Source: Patescibacteria group bacterium
GTDB taxonomy: Bacteria > Patescibacteriota > Microgenomatia > Levybacterales > UBA12049
Length of the DNA: 41,452 nucleotides
Assembly (NCBI GenBank): GCA_023484045.1
Contig: JAMDAA010000036.1
Coordinates: forward strand, 1 to 41,452
Direction: 5' to 3'
Shown: piece by piece, positions 18,568-26,761 of the stretch
Position numbering within the stretch: position 1 is the stretch's first letter
Layout of the letters: each line of letters starts with the position of its first letter
Position numbers and translations under genes: made by a program
The notes under the pieces: generated by a model
The model's input: only the letters and a program-made list of their open reading frames with translations
Database searches by the model: none
Told to the model about the DNA's origin: nothing

Positions 18568-18603
18568 AAGTAACTTAAGTCACTTAGGAAACTTAAGTTA
18601 CTT
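18568..18603. repeat. 9-mer palindromic array (4 units)
   Basis: AAGTAACTT AAGTCACTT AGGAAACTT AAGTTACTT, just before the sortase ATG. Confidence 0.85.
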
Positions 18604-18608
18604 AAATT

Positions 18609-19343
18609 ATGAGCAAGTCTGAAATTATTCGTTTTTTAATTCTCCGTTCGATTGGGAATTTTTTGCTGCTTTTTGCGATTTTTGGGGTTGTCGCAACTTT
18701 TGGCCCTACACTTTATTACGAAGCAAGGTTTCGCATTATTCAGGCGAGGGGAGTGACTTATAAAGTTGAAGATCCTGCTGTTGATACAGGAGTTATAGTT
18801 AGCGGAGAAGGACTGCGAAAGGTTTTGCAAAGGCAAAACGAGACTCAAGTCCCAGTGGGCTTTGCAGAACTTCTTCGTGGTCCAAAAGAGCATGTTTTGA
18901 TACCAAAAGATACACAATTTAGTATTTTGATACCAAAGATTGGTGCGAGTTCAAAAGTGTTTCCAAACGTAGATGCATCCAACGAAAAAGAATTTTTGCC
19001 AGTTTTACAAGAAGGAGTTGCCCATGCCAAGGGTACGGTTTTTCCTGGGAATTTGGGCAATATTTATCTTTTTGCCCATTCAACCGATAATTTTTGGGAT
19101 GTTGGGCGATACAATGCTGTTTTTTATCTCTTAAAAGACTTGTCAAAAGGTGATGATATTATAGTTTTCTTTCAGGACAAAAGACATAATTATGTAGTTA
19201 CGGATTCGATAATAGCTGATCCAAAAGACGTTTCTTATATAGTAAATAGCCAGCAGACAGGAGAAGAAAAACTTATTTTACAAACCTGCTGGCCACCCGG
19301 TACAACATGGAAACGCTTGATAGTTATCGCACGTCCTAAATAG
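18609..19343 (+). CDS. Sortase family protein
   Basis: N-terminal TM; GNIYLFAHSTDNFWDVGRYNAVFYLL (catalytic His region), LILQTCWPPGTTWKRLIVIARPK (TC...R). Confidence 0.9.
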   Translation: MSKSEIIRFLILRSIGNFLLLFAIFGVVATFGPTLYYEARFRIIQARGVTYKVEDPAVDTGVIVSGEGLRKVLQRQNETQVPVGFAELLRGPKEHVLIPKDTQFSILIPKIGASSKVFPNVDASNEKEFLPVLQEGVAHAKGTVFPGNLGNIYLFAHSTDNFWDVGRYNAVFYLLKDLSKGDDIIVFFQDKRHNYVVTDSIIADPKDVSYIVNSQQTGEEKLILQTCWPPGTTWKRLIVIARPK

Positions 19344-19369
19344 AGATTAGAATAAATCAATTGAATCGC

Positions 19370-19449
19370 GCGGTAGGGCGAGCCTCGCCTTCGGCGGGCC
19401 GCCCGGAACTACCTGGAAGAGATTGATTGTGATCGCAAGACCCAAATAA
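19370..19449 (+). pseudogene. GC-rich palindrome plus synonymously diverged second copy of the sortase C-terminus
   Basis: cgagcctcgccttcggcgggccgcccgg joined to PPGTTWKRLIVIARPK*, identical at protein level to the sortase end. Confidence 0.85.
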
Positions 19450-19521
19450 ATTTTTAATTACTAAATTTCAAAAATTAAAACATTTAGATTTGATTAAAAA
19501 TTTAAAATTTCGAATTTAAAA

Positions 19522-20730
19522 TTATTTTAGTCCCACCGTATAAAGACTTGGGGACAGATCGGGATTTCCGAGGTCTGTTAAAATGACTAACTTTGATCCA
19601 TTGGGCCATGGAAAGATATAGCTATCCAAAAACGGTCCAGCGTAGACGGTTGTAATATTAGAATTGTCATATTCAAAGATATTGATTTTTTTATCCTCGA
19701 CAAATATCAGGTGTTTTGAATCAGGAAACCAAGCCAGACTCGGAAGCCAATTTGAAGTTTTCTTGGTGTTGCCGGCATCGATTCGGAAGTTCTTATCCTC
19801 TTTAATATCATAAACGTATGTATTGCTCTTTGTTAGAGTTCTCTCTTCTATTTCTGAATCTGCGCCGATAATCCTCGGATTAATCACGATCGGCAAAGTT
19901 GCGGATTGGGACGCTTCGTAAAGAACCTTTGTGTCATCGGGCGACCATGCGATCACCCTAAAATTTTCTGAAATCATTTGCCGTAAGTTAGATTTTAGTC
20001 CGATAAGTCTGGATTTTTCTTTATCTTGTTTGTCTTTTTCCCATTGATCTTGATATGTGCTAAGGGTCGCGGTTATGTCTTTTGGGCTTTGGTTAAATCC
20101 GTCGGCTTGAAGTAAATAAATCGTAGGCTGCCTATTTTCTCCCGAGATCGCCGCGATTATTTGTTGTCCATCGGGCGACCACGAAAGTTTTGCCTTTGAA
20201 AATGTGTCGGTTGTGTCGTCAGCGATTTGTGTCGACCCACTCTGGAGTGTAATAATCGGTCTCGTGCTCATATCGAGAACATATGCTCCATTTTTTCGCG
20301 GGGACTGAGAACTTAATGTATAAGTGATTCGGGTTTGGGATGGATCAAGACTTGGGTTATCGATCCCGTTTAAACTTATTCCTTCGAGTTTTGGGTTGGT
20401 TGGGAAAAGTGTGGCTTCGGCCTTAGATACAACCTCTTTTTGTACTTTGATTTTTTTCTCCCACGGAAAATAACCTTCTTTATAGATTTTAATCGCGTAT
20501 GTGCCCGGCCTAAGATTAATTGTATTATCTGTAGCCGTTGTCAAGTGGCCGTCGACAAAAACTTGGGCGCCATTAGGGGAGCTAGTCGCGACGAGAAGAC
20601 CTGTTTCGGAAAATCCGATTTTTCCCTCCCCGAATCCGAAACGATACCCTTTACCATACAAGATTAACATTATTGTGCTGACGGTCAGGAATAGAAAAAT
20701 TACAATCGGAATTAAAATTTGTTTTTTCAC
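19522..20730 (-). CDS. PEGA-domain protein with C-terminal beta-propeller-like region, membrane anchored
   Basis: N-terminal TM; TSSPNGAQVFVDGHLTTATDNTINLRPGTYAIKIYKEGYFPWEKKI (PEGA); repeated WSPDG/WSPDD/WFPDS motifs. Confidence 0.85.
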   Translation of the reverse strand: MKKQILIPIVIFLFLTVSTIMLILYGKGYRFGFGEGKIGFSETGLLVATSSPNGAQVFVDGHLTTATDNTINLRPGTYAIKIYKEGYFPWEKKIKVQKEVVSKAEATLFPTNPKLEGISLNGIDNPSLDPSQTRITYTLSSQSPRKNGAYVLDMSTRPIITLQSGSTQIADDTTDTFSKAKLSWSPDGQQIIAAISGENRQPTIYLLQADGFNQSPKDITATLSTYQDQWEKDKQDKEKSRLIGLKSNLRQMISENFRVIAWSPDDTKVLYEASQSATLPIVINPRIIGADSEIEERTLTKSNTYVYDIKEDKNFRIDAGNTKKTSNWLPSLAWFPDSKHLIFVEDKKINIFEYDNSNITTVYAGPFLDSYIFPWPNGSKLVILTDLGNPDLSPSLYTVGLK

Positions 20731-20868
20731 TCCTTATATTATAAGAGGTTAAAATGACTCTTGCAATGTTTAATCTAATCGCTTTATAATCGAACTTAAT
20801 AAGGTCAAAAATCGCTTTTTTGATATATTAAAGTAATATATTGATATATTTTATCAAATTCAATATTT

Positions 20869-20904
20869 ATGTTAAATAAACGAATCGGAATCGATTTGGG
20901 AACC
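20869..20904 (+). pseudogene. Synonymously diverged second copy of the MreB N-terminus
   Basis: ATGTTAAATAAACGAATCGGAATCGATTTGGGAACC = MLNKRIGIDLGT against MreB MLSKRIGIDLGT. Confidence 0.85.
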
Positions 20905-20967
20905 CCGCACAGTCCTTACTTCCTCTCAAGGTTTTCATCCTTGCATCGGAAGGGCGGATGTACGGGG
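20903..20967 (+). other. Long imperfect hairpin upstream of mreB
   Basis: ccccgcaca...tcc...cttcc...aagg/cctt...ggaag...gga...tgtacgggg nested pairings. Confidence 0.7.
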
Positions 20968-20996
20968 CAAGCTGCTAATTTAAAAAGGAGGGCAGA

Positions 20997-22034
20997 ATGC
21001 TGTCTAAGAGGATAGGGATTGATTTAGGCACTGCTAACACATTAGTTTATCTTGCCGGAGAAGGAATTGTCTTAAACGAACCGACAGTTGTTGCGGTTAC
21101 CGCGGAGGAGGATCGTGTTGTCGCGGTCGGGAAAGAAGCAAAAGAAATGCTCGGAAGAACTCCCGGGAATATCGTGGCGCTTCGACCGATGCAAGACGGA
21201 GTGATCGCAAACTACACGATAACAGAGGCAATGCTCTCATATTTTATCGACAAGGCATGCGGGAGATCGCGATTTTTTAAACCCGAAGTTATGGTTTGTA
21301 TCCCGTCGGGAGTTACTCAAGTCGAAAGACGCGCGGTTTTGGATGCTGCGATGTCTGCAGGCGCAAAAGTTGTTTATTTAATCGAAGAACCGCTTGCTGC
21401 TGCGATCGGCGCTAAAATTCCGATTGCGCAAGCCGCCGGACACATGATCGTTGACACGGGCGGCGGATCAACAGAATCGGCAGTTATATCGCTCGGCGGA
21501 GTTGTTGTTCATAATTCAGTAAGAGTCGCGGGTAACAAAATCGACGAGGCGATCGCAAGTTACATAAAGAAAAAGTATAACCTTTTGGTTGGGGAAAGAA
21601 CAGCAGAAGAAATTAAAATAGAAATCGGAAATGCGTTGATTTTGCTAAGTGATCAGAAAAAAAATGGTAAAGAGGAAGGAGAGCTAAAGAGAATGGAAAT
21701 CAAAGGAAGAGACAGTGTCTTTGGATTACCGCGGACGATCGATCTTAGCGAGCTCCAGATTTGTGAAGCGATAAGACCTGTATTAATGGATATAATAGAT
21801 TCAGTAAAAGGAGTTTTAGAACAAACTCCTCCGGAATTGGCAAGCGACATTATAGACAAAGGAATTGTAATGTCGGGAGGAACCTCCCTTTTAAAAAATT
21901 TTGATAAGCTTATGACGCAAGTGACCGGGGTGCCGTGTCACGTCGCCGAAGATGCACTTTTGTGTGTTGTCCGCGGAACAGGAGTAGCCCTCGAAAACAT
22001 AGAGCTGTACAAAAGAAGCATAAGTAAGAAGTAA
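20997..22034 (+). CDS. mreB: Rod shape-determining protein MreB
   Basis: MLSKRIGIDLGTANTLVYLAGEGIVLNEPTVVAV, VDTGGGSTESAVISLGG, GIVMSGGTSLLKNFDKLM; strong SD aaaaaggagg upstream. Confidence 0.97.
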   Translation: MLSKRIGIDLGTANTLVYLAGEGIVLNEPTVVAVTAEEDRVVAVGKEAKEMLGRTPGNIVALRPMQDGVIANYTITEAMLSYFIDKACGRSRFFKPEVMVCIPSGVTQVERRAVLDAAMSAGAKVVYLIEEPLAAAIGAKIPIAQAAGHMIVDTGGGSTESAVISLGGVVVHNSVRVAGNKIDEAIASYIKKKYNLLVGERTAEEIKIEIGNALILLSDQKKNGKEEGELKRMEIKGRDSVFGLPRTIDLSELQICEAIRPVLMDIIDSVKGVLEQTPPELASDIIDKGIVMSGGTSLLKNFDKLMTQVTGVPCHVAEDALLCVVRGTGVALENIELYKRSISKK

Positions 22035-22098
22035 ACTCAAAGTTCAAATGTCAAATCTCAAATCTACATCTAAAATCTCAAAGTTTGATAAGTTTTAG

Positions 22099-22173
22099 TT
22101 TTGCGTTTTGACACATTCGACTTTGCTCAGTGTCAATCCTGAGCTTGTCGAAGGATTGATTTTTGCGTTTTGA
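22099..22173. repeat. Palindromic insertion with 13-bp flanking direct repeats
   Basis: ttttgcgttttga at 22099 and 22161 flanking cacattcgactttgctcagtgtcaatcctgagcttgtcgaaggattga. Confidence 0.75.
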
Positions 22174-22416
22174 GCTATTATTGTCCTATAATATAAATTA
22201 AGATATTTTTAATGAAAAAATAGGGGTTAAAAAAGATATGAAAATTACAAATGGTCGATTGTATAGTAGTTTAAATATTAAAATCAAAAAAAACTTAAAA
22301 TTTCTGAAGCAAATGAACTAAAGATACCGTGCCTAATTTTGTATAACTAAAATGTTCAAAATAAGTAAATAACGCATATTAAAAGTTTTTGATATCTAGT
22401 CTTATAGTTTAAAAAT

Positions 22417-23133
22417 ATGTTGGTGAAAAATTTTTTGCTCGGAGTAGGGGTTACAAACGCCTCAAAAGAGGAAATCTTAGAGTATTTAATAAAAGGCCTA
22501 AAAGAGCCTTCGGAAAAGTACTATATTGTGACCCCAAATCCCGAAATTTTAGTCTATGCAAGTAGACATAAAGACTTCAAGAAAATATTAAATAACGCAC
22601 GATTAGCTTTACCTGACGGGATAGGCGTAATTTGGGCCGGAAAAATTTTAGGAAAAAGATTTAAACAAAAAATCACTGGCGTCGATTTTATGAAAAAGGT
22701 TTGTGAAAAAGTATCGGAAAAGCCTATAACGATAGGACTTATGGGAGGTAGGGGTGGGGTAGCAGACCGTACTGCCGAGTGCTTACGAAAAAAATACCCC
22801 GGATTGAAGATTGGATTTATCGGAGAAGAATGGCCAAATGTTAAGGTTGGACATGAAATAGACATTTTGTTTGTCGCTTATGGGTTTCCAAAACAAGAAA
22901 TTTGGATGAGTGAAAATTTAGATAAACTTCCGGTTAAAGTTATGATGGGGGTCGGAGGGGCGTTTGATTATATAAGCGGAGAAGTTCCGCGCGCACCGGT
23001 TTGGGTTCAAAAAATTGGATTCGAATGGTTTTATCGTCTCGTTCATGAGCCCTGGCGACTAAAACGTCAACTCGCGCTTTTAGAATTTATCTACCTTGTC
23101 CTCAAAGAAAAGATCTTAAGTTTTCCAAAGTAA
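22417..23133 (+). CDS. WecG/TagA/CpsF family glycosyltransferase
   Basis: TPNPEILVYASRHKDFKKILNNARLALPDGIGVIWAGKILG, AYGFPKQEIWM, GVGGAFDYISGEVPRAPVWVQKIGFEWFYRL. Confidence 0.95.
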   Translation: MLVKNFLLGVGVTNASKEEILEYLIKGLKEPSEKYYIVTPNPEILVYASRHKDFKKILNNARLALPDGIGVIWAGKILGKRFKQKITGVDFMKKVCEKVSEKPITIGLMGGRGGVADRTAECLRKKYPGLKIGFIGEEWPNVKVGHEIDILFVAYGFPKQEIWMSENLDKLPVKVMMGVGGAFDYISGEVPRAPVWVQKIGFEWFYRLVHEPWRLKRQLALLEFIYLVLKEKILSFPK

Positions 23134-23155
23134 GTTATGATATAATGCCGCTAAT

Positions 23156-24352
23156 ATGGCTAATTTGAAGATTCTTTATCTTCAAACTTTTCCGGTTTTT
23201 GGTTCGGGCTCGGGAACATACGCCCGCGAGCTAGCCCGTGAGGTCGCTAAAAAATACAAAGTCGCGATGGTCGTGCCAGAGAAAAGAGAAATTCCTGGCG
23301 TCAAAATCTACAACGTTAATCTACCTGTCAAAATTGCTTTTACCGGTCATCCGGAATGGCCGGATTGCAAGCTCTATACAAAGGTCGGAGGAAAAGAGCT
23401 TTCTGCAAACTATCTCGCTTATTTTCAAAAAACGATCGAAGCAGTCAACGATTTTCAACCCAATATTATTCATGTCCATCATTTAATGCCGCTTACATGG
23501 ATCGCGAGGTTTGTTAAAATCGCTTACGGACTAAATTTTATGGTTACTGTTCACGGGTCAGAACTTCCGACTTTGGAAAACGACAAGCGCTACCCCTTTT
23601 TAACCGCTGAAGCGTTGCATAAGGCTGTTCGAATTATTCCAAACAGTTTTTGGACTAGAGACTGGATGATCAAAGTTTTGGGCAACGGCTTTAAAGACCA
23701 AATCAGAGTTATTCCAGGCGGAGTCGATGTCAATAAGTTCAAAAAAGTCGAAACAAAAGATATCGACGAAAAATATGACTTAAAAGGTAAAAAAGTTGCT
23801 ATTTTTGCCGGTAAACTGACTCCTTATAAAGGAGTAAAATATCTTATATACGCCGCAAAAAAAATAAAAGGAGAGGTTCTTATTTTAGGTGACGGTCCGG
23901 AAAAGAAAAAGCTCGAGGGAATTGTCGCCGAAGAAAAAATTAATAACGTTAGATTTATCGGTCACTTAAGCGGTAATACGAATCTTCTGGTTAAATTTTA
24001 TAGCCGTGCGAATGTTTTTGTCGCGCCATCGGTCTGGGACGAACCATTGGGACTTGTAATTTTGGAATCGATGGCGTGTGAAACGCCGGTTGTCGTTACC
24101 CGAAAAGGTGGTATTCCTTTAGCTGTTAAAGATGGAAAAACAGGGTTATTTATCCGGCCGAGAAACGCAAATGATATCGCCGATAAAGTTAATTATCTTT
24201 TTTCGAATGAAGAAAAAAGGCTGAAAATGGCAAAAGAAGCAAGAAGAATCGCAGTCGAAAGATTTAACTGGAAGACAATCGCTCAAAGATTTATCGATAA
24301 ATATCAAAAATTCGCTTCCATTAATAAATTTGCGACAAACAATAAGGTGTGA
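23156..24352 (+). CDS. Glycosyltransferase family 4 protein
   Basis: GSGTYARELAREVA, HVHHLMPL, GGVDVNKF, FVAPSVWDEPLGLVILESMACETPVVVTRKGGI. Confidence 0.92.
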   Translation: MANLKILYLQTFPVFGSGSGTYARELAREVAKKYKVAMVVPEKREIPGVKIYNVNLPVKIAFTGHPEWPDCKLYTKVGGKELSANYLAYFQKTIEAVNDFQPNIIHVHHLMPLTWIARFVKIAYGLNFMVTVHGSELPTLENDKRYPFLTAEALHKAVRIIPNSFWTRDWMIKVLGNGFKDQIRVIPGGVDVNKFKKVETKDIDEKYDLKGKKVAIFAGKLTPYKGVKYLIYAAKKIKGEVLILGDGPEKKKLEGIVAEEKINNVRFIGHLSGNTNLLVKFYSRANVFVAPSVWDEPLGLVILESMACETPVVVTRKGGIPLAVKDGKTGLFIRPRNANDIADKVNYLFSNEEKRLKMAKEARRIAVERFNWKTIAQRFIDKYQKFASINKFATNNKV

Positions 24353-24364
24353 TAAGTTTGATTT

Positions 24365-25537
24365 ATGTTGGATAGCAGTGCAGAGATCTCTCCGGCTCCA
24401 GAAATAAAAACTTCAGACAGGATCAGTCTTTATAAAAGTCAAAATCTCGAGGTTTTTATCCCTAAGAAGCCAAATATTCCTTTAAATGAAGGATTGCACG
24501 TTCGGGTTTCTGGACAACATGATTCCATGGATCCTCCAAAGCAGGTTTTGTCAAGATATTTAGAAGGATTGGGAGTCGCTAAGGTAATCGCAGAAAGCGG
24601 GGTAACCCGGGAGCTTTGGGCAAACACGAGGCTTGAAAAGGGCCAAGTTGTTAGCGTATACGGTCGGGTTCCGGGAGAAGTTGATTCGTGGAGAAAACCG
24701 GTCGATACAAATAATCGGGAAGCAGCCAATATTGATACGATCGAACCGCAATATCCGGAGAAGCGCTTACAGGAATTATGTCAAAGATATCTTCCGAAAT
24801 GGGATGTACTTGCCCAAAAAATGGAGTTGTTTGGCAACGGAGTAAAGGGAAGCGATCTCGAAGGAAATAATAGCGGAGATCCTATTATCTGGGAAAATGA
24901 CACATTAACAGTCCAAATAATAAAAAATCGTCATCTTGATGGTTACCATTTAGTAGTAAATCCGAAAGAAGGTTTTAGTCGCCAATGGCAGACGGTTAAA
25001 GAAACAAGAGACGATAAAGAACAGCAGAAAATGATTCAAAAATATGTTTTATCAACGATCGAGGCAACCGCAGTAGCGATGGGGGTTAGGCAACTTCTTT
25101 CCGGCGGCAGAGGTGAAATACATAATAGCGGCAATTGGGCCGGTGGTCTTAAAACGATCGAAGAAGGAGGAAAGTTATCGATGCAGGAATTGGACGATAA
25201 TCTTAAAAAAGAGAAGAAATTACATAGAGCAGATTTAGAAACGTCTGAAACACGCTTTGGTACAAGTATGCATGCGCACGTATATATCCCCAAGGAAGGA
25301 GATGTGGTAGTGTTGCCTCCAATGTCTTTGGGCGAAGCAAAGTCAAAAAGAGAAGATGCGGAAAGTAGAGGATTATCAACACAAGAATTCGACAATATAA
25401 TAAATCAGTGGGAAGTTATTCCGCCAACATCAGAAGAGCAAATGAGGGAGATTCAAGCAATGATCGGAAACGGAAAGTTAACAAAATGGCTCGAGGAAAA
25501 TTGTCGTGGACCACTTATTACTGCCCAAGCGGCCTAA
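24365..25537 (+). CDS. Uncharacterised protein, possible divergent HIT-superfamily member
   Basis: IIWENDTLTVQIIKNRHLDGYHLVVNPKEG, IHNSGNWAGG, then MHAHVYIP after about 50 aa: HIT-like order of motifs. Confidence 0.55.
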   Translation: MLDSSAEISPAPEIKTSDRISLYKSQNLEVFIPKKPNIPLNEGLHVRVSGQHDSMDPPKQVLSRYLEGLGVAKVIAESGVTRELWANTRLEKGQVVSVYGRVPGEVDSWRKPVDTNNREAANIDTIEPQYPEKRLQELCQRYLPKWDVLAQKMELFGNGVKGSDLEGNNSGDPIIWENDTLTVQIIKNRHLDGYHLVVNPKEGFSRQWQTVKETRDDKEQQKMIQKYVLSTIEATAVAMGVRQLLSGGRGEIHNSGNWAGGLKTIEEGGKLSMQELDDNLKKEKKLHRADLETSETRFGTSMHAHVYIPKEGDVVVLPPMSLGEAKSKREDAESRGLSTQEFDNIINQWEVIPPTSEEQMREIQAMIGNGKLTKWLEENCRGPLITAQAA

Positions 25538-25579
25538 ATACTCGTAGTATTTTGTCTACAATAGATTTATAATTATCTT

Positions 25580-26737
25580 ATGAGGATCGGTTTTCTTCTT
25601 CCCTCGATTTTTATGTATCCCCGTTTTTCGACAGGTAGAATTTTTGCTCCTGGAAATTTAGGTCGGGTTCTTGTCGACGGGTTAATTTCAAAGGGACACG
25701 AAGTTTATTTTTATACTGCTCCGACTGTTTCTTCAAAAGCAGAAGTGATCGCGGGAGATGAAAGCCTTTTATCTAAAGACCCCTTTTATTTTCTTTTTCG
25801 GAACCGGTCGAAAGAAGAACAACTCTACACAACATCAGAAATCAGGAAGCGCGATTTTGAATACGCTTTAACACTCAAAGCCTATCAAGATGCCAAGAAT
25901 AGTAAGTTGGATATAATTCATTCTTATCATGATTTCGGCGCGCATTATTTTAATGAACTAACAGGATTTCCGACTGTTTATACGCTTCACGACCCGATGC
26001 CAAAAAGCCAGGACACTATCGAATATCTCCGCTTTACAAAATTCCCAAACCATAATTATGTCTCGATAAGCAATCGTCAAAGAAATAATTTTCCGATAAA
26101 TTTTGTCGACACGGTTTATCACGGTGTTAATATCGATGAATATCAATTCGGGCAGGGAAACGGTAATTATCTGATTCATTTTGGAAGGATTCTTGAAGAT
26201 AAGGGGACGCATATTGCAATCGACGTAGCAAAAAAACTCGGAATTCCTTTAAAAATTGCGTCGAGTTCTGTAAAGGCAAATGTTTCTCAAGTTTATTACG
26301 ATGAAAAAATTAAGCCGCAAGTCGACGGAAAAAATATTTTAGAAGTAGGTTTTCTCGAGGGGAAAGACAAATCGGATTATATCGGTAACGCCTTGGCTTT
26401 TGTTTTTCCGCTTCAGTGGGAAGAACCTTTTGGAATGGTGACTATCGAGGCGATGGCTTGCGGAACTCCTGCTATACTATTTAATAGAGGGAGTGCTTCT
26501 GAGCTTGTTCGAGATGGTGTTACGGGGTTTGTTATAGACCCCGATGACGAAGAAAGACCGGGAAAAGGATCATGGATTATTAAAAAACAGGGGATAGAAG
26601 GACTTATCGAAGCCGTTCAAAGAATAAAAGAGATCGATCGAAAGGCGTGTCGAAGTCACATAGAAGAAAATTTTACGATCGGAAAAATGGTTGAAAATTA
26701 CGAAAAAGTCTACAAAAAAGTTCTCGGAAAAAAGTAA
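25580..26737 (+). CDS. Glycosyltransferase family 4 protein
   Basis: YTLHDPMPKSQ, VYHGVNIDEYQF, YLIHFGRILEDKG, FPLQWEEPFGMVTIEAMACGTPAILFNRGSASELV. Confidence 0.92.
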   Translation: MRIGFLLPSIFMYPRFSTGRIFAPGNLGRVLVDGLISKGHEVYFYTAPTVSSKAEVIAGDESLLSKDPFYFLFRNRSKEEQLYTTSEIRKRDFEYALTLKAYQDAKNSKLDIIHSYHDFGAHYFNELTGFPTVYTLHDPMPKSQDTIEYLRFTKFPNHNYVSISNRQRNNFPINFVDTVYHGVNIDEYQFGQGNGNYLIHFGRILEDKGTHIAIDVAKKLGIPLKIASSSVKANVSQVYYDEKIKPQVDGKNILEVGFLEGKDKSDYIGNALAFVFPLQWEEPFGMVTIEAMACGTPAILFNRGSASELVRDGVTGFVIDPDDEERPGKGSWIIKKQGIEGLIEAVQRIKEIDRKACRSHIEENFTIGKMVENYEKVYKKVLGKK

Positions 26738-26761
26738 AAATTTCAAATCGCATAAAAAATT

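Noticed and set aside
17836-18603. CRISPR array interpretation of the 9-mer repeats
   Set aside because: Units are 9 bp with no spacers and no cas genes nearby.
22241-22324. Small ORF MKITNGRLYSSLNIKIKKNLKFLKQMN in the AT-rich gap before the WecG-like gene
   Set aside because: 27 codons of low-complexity AT-rich sequence without SD; no support for expression.
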